Source: Clostridia bacterium (GTDB taxonomy: Bacteria; Bacillota; Clostridia; Oscillospirales; CAG-382). From it: a stretch of 9,752 nucleotides of DNA. The stretch covers positions 1 through 9,752 of the forward strand of contig JAFQII010000053.1 in assembly GCA_017397605.1 (NCBI GenBank), given 5' to 3'. This document shows positions 1 through 6,608 of the stretch, piece after piece; position 1 is the stretch's first letter; every line of letters begins with the position of its first letter. The notes under the pieces are model-generated. The model was not told the origin of the DNA and made no database searches. It saw only the letters and a program-made list of their open reading frames with translations. The translations under genes were made by a program, and so were the position numbers.

Positions 1-910
1 CACCAGCGGCATGCACATCGGTCCGCAGATGCCCGTTCTGGAAGGCGATAAACTGAACTTTGACGCGGTGATGGAGCGTTTTGACATCTACAACGAGTGG
101 CTCTCCCATTTGTACGTCAACACGATGAACATCATCCACTACATGCACGACAAATACGCCTACGAAAAAATCCAGATGGCTCTGCACGACACCAAGGTTG
201 AGCGTCTGATGGCATTTGGCGTCGCGGGTCTGTCCGTGGTGGCAGACTCCCTGAGCGCGATTAAATATGCAAACGTCCGCCCGATCCGTGACGACAACGG
301 TTGGATCGTCTCCTTTGACACGACAGGCGAGTTCCCCAAATTCGGCAACGACGACGACCGCGTGGACTTGATCGCGCGCGATCTGACGCACCGTGTCATC
401 ACCGAGCTCCGCAAGACGCCCGCATACCGCAACGCAGTGCACACCTTGTCGGTGCTGACCATTACGTCCAACGTCATGTACGGCAAGCACACGGGCGCAA
501 CGCCCGACGGCAGAAAAGCGTGCGAGCCGTTTGCCCCCGGCGCCAACCCGATGCACAACCGCGAGGAAAACGGCGCGCTGGCGTCCCTCAACTCGGTCGC
601 CAAGCTCAGCTACGACTACTGCCGCGACGGCATTTCCAACACGTTCTCCATCACGCCCGAGGCATTGGGCAGAACGGAAGACGAGCGCATCACCAACCTT
701 GTGTCCATCCTGGACGGCTATTTTGCCAAGCACGCGCACCACATCAACGTCAACGTGCTCAACCGCGAGACACTGATGAAGGCGTACGAAGACCCCGAAG
801 CATACCCCAACCTGACCATCCGCGTCTCGGGATATGCGGTCAACTTCAACAAGCTGTCGCGCGAGCAGCAGCGCGAGGTTATCAGCCGTACCTTCCACGA
901 AGCAATGTAA
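1..910 (+). CDS. pflB: Pyruvate formate-lyase (formate C-acetyltransferase), C-terminal part; 5' end outside the window
   Basis: Cytosolic glycyl-radical enzyme that cleaves pyruvate with CoA to acetyl-CoA and formate in anaerobic fermentation. About 303 residues are visible, reading in frame from base 2, compared with roughly 750 for the full enzyme. The first visible ATG (base 11) is internal, because TSG precedes it in frame. Directly seen are the PFL signatures [27 protein letters not shown] and, near the C-terminus, RVSGYAVNF, whose glycine (codon 830-832) is the radical site matching Gly734 of the E. coli enzyme. The tail [14 protein letters not shown] is typical of true PflB rather than a diol dehydratase or other glycyl-radical paralogue. 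The catalytic Cys-Cys pair would lie upstream and cannot be checked. The activase gene follows 52 bases downstream. Confidence 0.97.
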   Translation, partial: TSGMHIGPQMPVLEGDKLNFDAVMERFDIYNEWLSHLYVNTMNIIHYMHDKYAYEKIQMALHDTKVERLMAFGVAGLSVVADSLSAIKYANVRPIRDDNGWIVSFDTTGEFPKFGNDDDRVDLIARDLTHRVITELRKTPAYRNAVHTLSVLTITSNVMYGKHTGATPDGRKACEPFAPGANPMHNREENGALASLNSVAKLSYDYCRDGISNTFSITPEALGRTEDERITNLVSILDGYFAKHAHHINVNVLNRETLMKAYEDPEAYPNLTIRVSGYAVNFNKLSREQQREVISRTFHEAM

Positions 911-918
911 AAAACAAT

Positions 919-946
919 CGCCCCCGAAAGCACTCTTTTGGGGGCG
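919..946 (+). terminator. Hairpin in the pflB-pflA spacer, a possible weak terminator or processing site
   Basis: A 12-bp stem (919-930 pairing with 935-946, one G-U pair) closes a 4-base loop. The base of the stem is seven G-C pairs (CGCCCCC with GGGGGCG). The bases that follow (TACCTATTTC) are not a real U-tract, so full termination is doubtful. The position between pflB and pflA fits partial termination or 3'-end stabilisation that gives more PflB than activase; that role is inferred. Confidence 0.55.
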
Positions 947-962
947 TACCTATTTCACATCT

Positions 963-1670
963 ATGAACCAAATTCTCGGACAAATCCATTCGTTTCAAAG
1001 CCTCGGCACAGTTGACGGACCGGGCGTGCGCTTTGTCGTCTTTTTGCAGGGGTGCAACCTGCGTTGCGGCTGCTGTCACAACCCCGACACGTGGGAAATC
1101 GGCGCGGGCAAGCTGTTTTCCGCCGAAGAAGTACTGCAAAAGGTCCTGCGCTGCCGCGGCTATTTCGGAAAAGACGGCGGCATCACCGTTTCGGGCGGAG
1201 AGCCGTTGTTGCAGGCGTCCTTCGTGCGCGAGCTGTTTGCCCTGTGCCAGAAGGAAGGCATCCACACCTGCCTGGACACCTCGGGCAGTATCCTGAACGA
1301 CGATGTCAAAGCCTTGCTTGCGCTCACCGACCGCGTGCTGTTGGACATCAAATACACGTCGGACGGGCTGTACAGACAGCACGTCGGCTGTCCGCTCGAA
1401 AAGCCGCTTGCGTTTTTGGCGTATCTGAATGAGCAAAAGATCCCCGTCACGCTGCGGCAAGTGATCATTCCGACGCTCAACGACACGGCAGAAAACGTCC
1501 TTGCGCTGAAGGCGGTCGCTGACGCGCACCCGTGTGTGGACAAGATCGAGCTTCTGCCGTTCCGCAAGATCTGCGATGTCAAGTACCAAAGCATGGGCAT
1601 CCCGTTTCCGTTTGCGGACATTCCCGAGCCGAGCAAGGAGTGCATGGAGCGGTTGAATGCAGTTTTATAA
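963..1670 (+). CDS. pflA: Pyruvate formate-lyase activating enzyme (radical SAM)
   Basis: Radical-SAM enzyme that uses a [4Fe-4S] cluster and S-adenosylmethionine to install the glycyl radical on PflB. The 235-residue product is close to the usual length of about 245. The cluster motif CX3CX2C is C31-NLR-C35-GC-C38, followed by HNPDTW as in characterised PflA. The SAM-binding GGEP lies at residues 78-81. Other family landmarks are TVDGPGVRF (16-24), HTCLDTSG and KIELLPF. The ATG at 963 aligns with the start of known activases (MNQILGQIHSFQ), whereas the open frame upstream overlaps pflB and has no supporting homology. No good Shine-Dalgarno sequence is visible; the only G-rich stretch (940-944) is in the stem of the preceding hairpin. 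Co-transcription with pflB is likely. Confidence 0.96.
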   Translation: MNQILGQIHSFQSLGTVDGPGVRFVVFLQGCNLRCGCCHNPDTWEIGAGKLFSAEEVLQKVLRCRGYFGKDGGITVSGGEPLLQASFVRELFALCQKEGIHTCLDTSGSILNDDVKALLALTDRVLLDIKYTSDGLYRQHVGCPLEKPLAFLAYLNEQKIPVTLRQVIIPTLNDTAENVLALKAVADAHPCVDKIELLPFRKICDVKYQSMGIPFPFADIPEPSKECMERLNAVL

Positions 1671-1675
1671 GAACG

Positions 1676-1842
1676 TTTAAGGGGGACTTTTGAAAAAGTC
1701 CCCCTTAAAAATCCCCTCAAAACATAATGCCGAAAACTGTCGTTTTCGGTTTTTTGTCTTCCCGATACGCCAGTATCGGGCATTCAGTTTTTTGGAGATT
1801 CTTAAGAACCTTTTTTTCAAAAAAGGTTCTTAAGCGTCCCCT
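1676..1842 (+). repeat. Composite four-hairpin intergenic repeat, copy 1
   Basis: Four consecutive hairpins are seen. A: 1676-1690 with 1695-1709, core GGGGGAC/GTCCCCC. B: 1730-1737 with 1742-1749, CCGAAAAC/GTTTTCGG. C: 1761-1768 with 1773-1780, CCCGATAC/GTATCGGG. D: 1801-1816 with 1819-1834, a 16-bp perfect stem starting CTTAAGAACC. The same order A-B-C-D, with conserved joints such as CCTCAAAA, TGCCGAAAAC and TTGGAGATTCTTAAGAACC, recurs inverted at 4294-4468. This copy fills the gap between the convergent pflA and SGNH genes. It begins 5 bases after the pflA stop and ends just before the SGNH stop. No coding sequence is apparent in it. Confidence 0.85.
1730..1755 (+). terminator. Rho-independent terminator of pflBA (hairpin B of repeat copy 1)
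   Basis: The 8-bp stem CCGAAAAC/GTTTTCGG with loop TGTC is followed at once by six T residues (1750-1755). It is the only hairpin of this repeat copy with a proper U-tract in the pfl direction. The equivalent hairpin in copy 2 is followed by an A-run in the same orientation, so terminator function is not a fixed property of the repeat. Confidence 0.7.
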
Positions 1843-1844
1843 CC

Positions 1845-2900
1845 TTAATTACAAACCTCGTGCGCGATTTCCTGCAACTTGGACGCGACGTCGGCGCCGA
1901 AATACGCATCGTACGCAAGCCCGCGCACGTCGATGCGCAGGTACGTCTCGACCATACAGCAAGCGACGAGGTAACTGCCGTAAGCCGAGTGGTGCGAACG
2001 GTCGTCCGCATACAGTTCCAGCTCGGGATAGCGTTCCATGCAACGTGCAAACGCCAGAACGGCAGGCGCAACAGGCGCGTCAAACGCCTTGCCCGCGCGG
2101 TAGTACGAGTCCCAAAGACGTGCCGTCTCCTCGCGGTTGCGCATCGGCTCTGCAGTCGCCGCACTGCGCGCATACAAAAACAGTCTCGCACCGTTTTCTT
2201 GGATATAAGGCAAAAGTCCGCGGACGGAATTTTCGGTTTCTTCCGCTGTGGCGGCGTTGGCATCCTGCAAAATGGCAAAATCGTATTTTTTTGCCTTTAA
2301 CACGTCCAGCATCTTTTGGTGGCACTTGTGCTCGGGATCAAGGTACTGGCGCAAAAACGCGCCGCCGACGGTGCAATACGTCACGTCGACCGCAAGCCCT
2401 GCCGCGCGGCAAAGCGCACGGAACTTGAGCGGCACGCCGTTGAAATAAATACAGCTGTTGCCCAAGAACAAAAATCGGATCGCCATCGGATTGACGGGGA
2501 TATTTTCTTCGTAAGAAACGCAAAGCGTCTTGCCGTCAAATTTGCCGTACACCTCGCGGTCGACCGTCATGGTCGCGTTGTACAGCATCGCGCCTTCCAT
2601 CGCAAACGCGTGCGTGGCCTTCAGTTCAGCTTCTGCACTCTTGCCAAACGCGGCGGCAAACCCATGCGCAGGCACGCGCAGTGTCAACTGCGGACTGCCC
2701 AGCTTGCCGTCGGGGTTGGTATAAAGATGCCCGCCCGCCTCCTGCAAGCGTCCGTCCGCGCCGAAGGCAAGAATGTCTGCGTCAATCAGATTGTATTCTT
2801 TTGCGCAAAAAACGCGCGCATCTTCCCCGGCGGTCAAAACGACCACGCCGTCATTTGCGGGGGTGTTGATGCTATGTACGTTGATGGAAAAGTCTATCAT
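1845..2900 (-). CDS. SGNH/GDSL-like hydrolase with an unassigned N-terminal domain
   Basis: Probably a serine hydrolase of the SGNH fold, usually an esterase acting on carbohydrate or lipid esters; the substrate is unknown. The 351-residue product has an N-terminal part (about 1-140) that I cannot assign, then block I IRFLFLGNSCIYFN with the candidate nucleophile Ser149 (GNS instead of GDS, as in a known subgroup). Block V is DRSHHSAYGSYL, with the candidate Asp300 and His303. Block III reads LQDAN (211-215), which is atypical, so activity is likely but not certain. There is no signal peptide or membrane segment. The start overlaps the stop of the DUF3737 gene by 4 bases (ATGA), indicating translational coupling as last gene of the PAP2-DUF3737 operon. 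The TAA stop lies almost against repeat copy 1. Confidence 0.75.
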   Translation of the reverse strand: MIDFSINVHSINTPANDGVVVLTAGEDARVFCAKEYNLIDADILAFGADGRLQEAGGHLYTNPDGKLGSPQLTLRVPAHGFAAAFGKSAEAELKATHAFAMEGAMLYNATMTVDREVYGKFDGKTLCVSYEENIPVNPMAIRFLFLGNSCIYFNGVPLKFRALCRAAGLAVDVTYCTVGGAFLRQYLDPEHKCHQKMLDVLKAKKYDFAILQDANAATAEETENSVRGLLPYIQENGARLFLYARSAATAEPMRNREETARLWDSYYRAGKAFDAPVAPAVLAFARCMERYPELELYADDRSHHSAYGSYLVACCMVETYLRIDVRGLAYDAYFGADVASKLQEIAHEVCN

Positions 2901-3742
2901 GCTCTCACCTCAACCACGCAGTCGCTCTCGGGCTTGGCGTGCGCGTCCATGATGATCTCGCCGATCGAATCAGCAGTGATGCGTCCGTGGATGGGATTTT
3001 TGACGCTGACAATGTGGCCGCGGATGTCCGCCTGCACGGTGCAGTTTTCAAACGCGAGGTCGCAGTCCTCCATCGTGCAGTCCTCCAGAATCAGATTCTC
3101 GCAATAACAAAGCGGCTGTGTGCCCGTAATCTTGCAACGCACCAAACGCAGATTCTTGGAGTACCAGCCGAGGTACTCACCCGCAAGCACGCTGTCATAA
3201 ACCGTGACGTTTTCGCTGTGCCAGAACGCGTCCTTGGTGTACAGCTCGCTGTCGCGGATCGTAGCGTTTTTGACGTACTGGAACGAGTATTTTCCGCGGA
3301 ACGTACTTTCTTTCATGGTAACGTCCGACGCACCGAACAAAAAGTACGCCGACTGCATCGTAAAACGCTCAAACGAAATATTGCGGCAGTTCCAACCGAA
3401 CTCCTCCGACACGCCCTCACTGTCAATAATCGACACGTTTTTGCACTCGCGGAACGCCTTGATGCCGCCGAGCGTGGTGTTTTTGACCGTCACGCCGTCG
3501 TCGTACCAGAACGCCGCACGGCAGGTTTCGGTCAGGGTGCAATCGGACACAGACAGATCCGTGTCATGCCAAAACGGATAGCGCAGTGCAAAGTGGCAGT
3601 GCGCGACCTCGATATGTTTGCTTTCCTTGAGCGCAGACTCACCGTCCGCGGGGCCTTCAAAACGGCAATGCTCGACGCGGATGCCGCTTTCGCCGTAGAG
3701 GGCGCGTTCTTCGTCAAAGGTTTGGTTGAGAATCAGTTTCAT
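2897..3742 (-). CDS. DUF3737 family protein, predicted right-handed beta-helix
   Basis: The function is unknown. The 281-residue protein opens with the family signature TFDEERALYG (8-17) and FEGPADGESALKES (28-41). From about residue 45 to 235 it is built of repeats of about 19-20 residues, each a turn of a predicted parallel beta-helix. An aromatic rung recurs near residues 56 (PFWHD), 77 (AFWYD), 96, 114, 133, 153, 172 (AFWHS), 190 and 210. It has no signal peptide, so it should be cytosolic. The start is supported by AAGGA (3751-3755), 8 bases upstream. The gene overlaps the end of the PAP2 gene by 29 bases and the start of the SGNH gene by 4, so all three should be on one transcript. The fold resembles pectin-lyase-like helices, but I see no catalytic residues to assign. 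Confidence 0.85.
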   Translation of the reverse strand: MKLILNQTFDEERALYGESGIRVEHCRFEGPADGESALKESKHIEVAHCHFALRYPFWHDTDLSVSDCTLTETCRAAFWYDDGVTVKNTTLGGIKAFRECKNVSIIDSEGVSEEFGWNCRNISFERFTMQSAYFLFGASDVTMKESTFRGKYSFQYVKNATIRDSELYTKDAFWHSENVTVYDSVLAGEYLGWYSKNLRLVRCKITGTQPLCYCENLILEDCTMEDCDLAFENCTVQADIRGHIVSVKNPIHGRITADSIGEIIMDAHAKPESDCVVEVRA

Positions 3743-4277
3743 GGTCTTTTTCCTTTAGCAGTTTCTTGATTGCATATGTCACCCCGTACCCGATCGCAAT
3801 GCCCAAAAGCACGCTCGTAAGCACGTCTGTGGGATGATGTACGTACAGATAAAGTCTGGAGAACGCGATCAGCGACGCCACGGGGAACGCAACATACCCC
3901 CAGCGTCGGTTATACAGCCCCAGCACGGTCGCGCCGATAAAGGACGCGAGCGTGTGCCCCGACGGAAACGAGTAGTCCTGCGGATTTTCGATCAGCAAGG
4001 TGACCGCTTCATTGATCCAGCAAGGGCGCTCGCGCGCGACGGTCAGCTTGAGCAACAGATTGCCGATCAGCAGGCTGCAAAGCAGTCCGATCAGCATGGT
4101 CAGTCCCGCGCGGCGGTGCTTGCGAAAGCACAGCAAAAACACGCCGATTGCGATCCAGAGCCAACCCGCGTCGCCAAAAAACGTGATGATCGGCATCAGC
4201 ACGTCAAACACGCGGTTTTGCATCAGATTTTGAATGCCGTCCAGCAGAATGAGCTCTGCCTCGTTGAGCTTTTGCAT
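3714..4277 (-). CDS. PAP2-family membrane phosphatase
   Basis: Integral membrane phosphatase that removes phosphate from a lipid phosphate; phosphatidic acid or undecaprenyl pyrophosphate are the usual substrates. All three motifs of the family are intact in the 187-residue product: KLTVARERP (Lys77, Arg84, Pro85), PSGH (105-108) and SRLYLYVHHPTD (Arg141, His147, Asp151). Several hydrophobic segments (about 25-50, 57-77, 110-122, 125-141 and 152-170) fit a multi-pass protein. The ATG at 4277 has AGGAG at 4284-4288, 6 bases upstream. It is first in an overlapping operon with DUF3737 and the SGNH hydrolase. Repeat copy 2 lies directly upstream, and I see no convincing promoter, so it may have a weak promoter of its own or be reached by read-through from the patatin operon. 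Confidence 0.93.
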   Translation of the reverse strand: MQKLNEAELILLDGIQNLMQNRVFDVLMPIITFFGDAGWLWIAIGVFLLCFRKHRRAGLTMLIGLLCSLLIGNLLLKLTVARERPCWINEAVTLLIENPQDYSFPSGHTLASFIGATVLGLYNRRWGYVAFPVASLIAFSRLYLYVHHPTDVLTSVLLGIAIGYGVTYAIKKLLKEKDHETDSQPNL

Positions 4278-4293
4278 GCGTTGCTCCTGTCAT

Positions 4294-4468
4294 AGGGTAC
4301 GCTTAAGAACCTTTCTTTTAAAAAAGAAAGGTTCTTAAGAATCTCCAAAGAAAACTTATTGCCGGACACTTTCGTGTTCGGAATACAAACATGATTTTTC
4401 CGAAAACAACAGTTTTCGGCATGAAAAGTTTTTGAGGATTATGAAGGAACTTTTTTCAAAAAGTTCCT
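4294..4468 (-). repeat. Composite four-hairpin intergenic repeat, copy 2 (inverted relative to copy 1)
   Basis: Read on the minus strand this copy has the same A-B-C-D order as copy 1. A: 4445-4455 with 4458-4468, GGAAC/GTTCC type. B: 4400-4407 with 4412-4419, same stem as copy 1. C: 4362-4369 with 4374-4381; this stem has one G-U pair on the plus strand. D: 4302-4319 with 4322-4339, an 18-bp perfect stem. A 23-base run joining C to D (4327-4349) is identical to 1791-1813 in reverse complement. Stems A, C and D differ in sequence from copy 1 yet remain paired. Hairpin A includes the last four codons and the stop of the patatin gene. Hairpin D lies about 14 bases upstream of the PAP2 ribosome site. 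Confidence 0.85.
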
Positions 4469-5385
4469 GAATGCCGTTTCCCCAAATACTCCGTAAGCGC
4501 AGGAATTGCCCGCTCGGCGTCTTCCCTGCCCTGCAGGTAGAGCGCGTAGAGCTTTTTGGTATCTTTTTCGGTCTTGCTGACGTTTAACTCCGTCTGCGGT
4601 GCGATCACAAAGATCTCGCCCGCGTCAGCCCGGTGTTGCATGCGCTCGCGCAGTTCGTTGTACCGTTCGGGAACGTTCTCGACCGCCTTCAAAAAGGCAG
4701 GGTAACGCTTGTAAAAACGCGCAAACAGTTTTTTCTTTTTGTCACCGACCGCCGTTTTGCGGCTGTCGATGCTTTGCGTCAGGATCACGACCTTTTTGCG
4801 ATAGCCGTGCGCATCCGCCCAATCCAGCGGAACGCTGACGGTATACCCGCCGTCCAGCAGTTTTTTGCCTTCAAAACGCACGATGCGCGACGCAAACGCA
4901 AGGCTTGCGGACGCCTTGACCATGCGAAAAAAGTCACTGCACGTTCCGCTTTCGGCATAAACGGGCTCGCCCGATTCGATATCCGTCGCAACGGTCACCA
5001 AACGGCGCGTGCCGTCAAACAAAAATGTGCGGTCATAGGGAATGATCTTTTCCGCCGTGTGCAGAATAAACCGAAAGCCGATCACGCCGCGGTCGGTCAA
5101 GAAGGCACGCCAGCCCGTATAGCGGGTGTCCTCGCGGTGCAGAATCGCAATCCGCGCAAACCTGCCGATTTGGCGCGAAACCACGTTCAGCCCGTTGAGC
5201 GTTCCTGCCGAAACGCCGACGACCGTCTGCAGATGGATGCCGTGCTCCATCAGCACGTCGCACACGCCCGCAGTATACACGCCGCGAAATGAGCCGCCTT
5301 CCAGAATCAAGGCACCTTCGGTCGTGTCACCCTCTGCGGTGCGCACCTGCGGCAGGCGCGGAAATGCCTTGGGATCGGTTTTCAT
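4456..5385 (-). CDS. Patatin-like phospholipase family protein
   Basis: Predicted serine lipid acyl hydrolase with a Ser-Asp dyad. In the 309-residue protein the oxyanion-hole loop is GGSFRGVYTAGV (30-41), the nucleophile elbow is GVSAG with Ser59, and the catalytic Asp178 is in DGG (178-180). This layout resembles the YjjU-type bacterial patatins. No signal peptide is seen, so it probably acts on the cytosolic side of the membrane. The ATG lies 3 bases after the TGA of the lipoprotein gene, in the same frame, with no recognisable Shine-Dalgarno sequence, so translation probably relies on coupling. The last four codons (SGTF) and the stop are inside hairpin A of repeat copy 2, so the C-terminal end may have been altered when the repeat arrived. 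Third gene of the plsC operon. Confidence 0.92.
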   Translation of the reverse strand: MKTDPKAFPRLPQVRTAEGDTTEGALILEGGSFRGVYTAGVCDVLMEHGIHLQTVVGVSAGTLNGLNVVSRQIGRFARIAILHREDTRYTGWRAFLTDRGVIGFRFILHTAEKIIPYDRTFLFDGTRRLVTVATDIESGEPVYAESGTCSDFFRMVKASASLAFASRIVRFEGKKLLDGGYTVSVPLDWADAHGYRKKVVILTQSIDSRKTAVGDKKKKLFARFYKRYPAFLKAVENVPERYNELRERMQHRADAGEIFVIAPQTELNVSKTEKDTKKLYALYLQGREDAERAIPALTEYLGKRHSGTF

Positions 5386-5388
5386 GCA

Positions 5389-6597
5389 TCAAAAGCCAAG
5401 CATTTCGTCGACTTCGCTGTCATCGGGAAGCGTTGCGTCGGGATCATAAGAGAAGCTCCACGACGAGCAATAGGTCCAGACGGTGCCTTTTTCAATCTTG
5501 GTCGCCTTGCTGTTGGTAAACGAGGAGAAATACAGCTTGTTGGACGAGGGGTTCATATCCCACAGCATGGTGTACTGCTGAGACTGGCAGAACATATCCT
5601 CGGGGTTGTAGATCTGCACGGTCATGCGGTGACCGGGCGCTTTTTCGCCAAACAGCGTGACCTTGGTCGATTTGTGGTGGTTGCTGAAATTGCTGCCGTA
5701 GTTGCTCTTGCCCGTCAACGGCGTCTTGACCAGCGTGGTCGTTCCGTCGTCGTTGTGGAACAGAATATAGTTGCCGTAGCTCTTGGCAACGGGGAACATG
5801 CAGGAGTAGGTGATCTTAAAATACGTGTCCTGCGCCAAAAACAGCTCGGACTGCACAAATACGTCCTCGCCGTTGAAGAGGTACAGCTTTTCGGTGCAGA
5901 TCAGCACGTTGTCCTCGTTGTACTCGCCGTCGTAGATGTTGGTGTGAATGACCACACGCAAGCCGTTGACCTTGACGGTCGCGCCTTCCTCAATCTCGAC
6001 CTTCTCGCCCGTTTTGGCATCGTAGAAGGTCATGTCCAGCAAGCGGTCGTTGGACTTGGAGCTGTCTTCCGCGTTCCAGTCGGAGGTCGCGTAGTCGCCG
6101 TGGTTGCCGCCGCGGAACGTGATCGTATTGGTCGTTTTGCCGCAGGCGCTCACCCACTCGTAGTCGGTCGAGGAGCTGGACATCTGCACGGTCTTGCCCT
6201 TGGCGTCACGGTGCTCCATCGCACCCAGCATCCAGACGCCCCATCTCTTTTTGACGAGATGCGTGCGGTAGGAACCGCCGTCGGGATAGTAATAGGTGAT
6301 TGCGTAGGTGTTGTTGGAGGATTTGATCTCCATTTCAACAAAATCCTCTACGCCAAACGTGTCGGAATACTTGTCATTGTAGTTGTTGGGAATTTCGTAA
6401 GACATGCTGACCTCCCTGGGCGGTTCGGATGATTCTTCGGATGATTCGATGACAGAGGATTCTGCGGCAGAAGAAGCCTCGCTCGACGCTTCGCTTGCAG
6501 CCTCAGACGAGGTCTCGGCAGGCGTTTCCGTGCAGGAAACGAGCATGCAGAGCGCAAGCAGGCAGAGAAATGCGGAATACAAAATGCGTTTTTTCAT
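5389..6597 (-). CDS. Predicted surface lipoprotein with Ser/Glu/Ala-rich linker; function unknown
   Basis: The 402-residue product begins with a type II signal peptide: positively charged MKKR, a hydrophobic stretch (about 5-19) and the lipobox LVSC with lipidated Cys22. Residues 23-62 are a low-complexity linker of Ser, Glu and Ala, typical of lipoproteins that hold a domain away from the membrane. The remaining 340 or so residues are rich in Tyr, Thr, Asn and Asp and alternate polar and aromatic residues in the manner of an extracellular beta-sandwich, including FRGGNHGDYA (161-170). I recognise no enzyme motif. AAGGAG at 6605-6610, 7 bases from the ATG, is a strong ribosome site and overlaps the stop of plsC. 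The gene is the middle one of the plsC operon. A substrate-binding or cell-envelope role is possible but not shown. Confidence 0.88.
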   Translation of the reverse strand: MKKRILYSAFLCLLALCMLVSCTETPAETSSEAASEASSEASSAAESSVIESSEESSEPPREVSMSYEIPNNYNDKYSDTFGVEDFVEMEIKSSNNTYAITYYYPDGGSYRTHLVKKRWGVWMLGAMEHRDAKGKTVQMSSSSTDYEWVSACGKTTNTITFRGGNHGDYATSDWNAEDSSKSNDRLLDMTFYDAKTGEKVEIEEGATVKVNGLRVVIHTNIYDGEYNEDNVLICTEKLYLFNGEDVFVQSELFLAQDTYFKITYSCMFPVAKSYGNYILFHNDDGTTTLVKTPLTGKSNYGSNFSNHHKSTKVTLFGEKAPGHRMTVQIYNPEDMFCQSQQYTMLWDMNPSSNKLYFSSFTNSKATKIEKGTVWTYCSSWSFSYDPDATLPDDSEVDEMLGF

Positions 6598-6608
6598 AAT
6601 CTATCTCC

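Noticed and set aside
160..603. Long minus-strand open frame inside pflB
   Set aside because: It lies opposite a strongly conserved pflB reading frame, and its product has no recognisable motif; a shadow frame of a GC-rich gene.
882..1589. 235-codon minus-strand open frame opposite pflA
   Set aside because: The plus strand encodes all PflA motifs here, and the antisense product is low-complexity Arg/Gln/Val-rich with no family resemblance.
1676..1842. CRISPR array or riboswitch in the repeat-rich gap
   Set aside because: The hairpins differ from each other and are not regularly spaced direct repeats. The gap lies between gene 3' ends rather than in a leader, so a riboswitch is not supported.
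2316..3107. Plus-strand open frame of 263 codons across the SGNH and DUF3737 genes
   Set aside because: It crosses two well-supported minus-strand genes with coupled starts and has no ribosome site or motif.
1676..4468. Composite transposon or insertion sequence bounded by the inverted repeats
   Set aside because: There is no transposase between the repeats and no target duplication could be identified. The enclosed genes are ordinary housekeeping-type genes, and each repeat is internally palindromic rather than a simple terminal inverted repeat.
5383..5391. UGA recoded as a sense codon, fusing lipoprotein and patatin
   Set aside because: Other genes here, such as PAP2, DUF3737 and paralogue D, end in TGA at sites that match family lengths or overlap a downstream start, so standard use of UGA as stop is supported.
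5629..6432. Plus-strand open frame of 267 codons opposite the lipoprotein gene
   Set aside because: The product is a Val/Ala/Gly-rich shadow, while the minus strand shows a proper signal peptide, lipobox and ribosome site.
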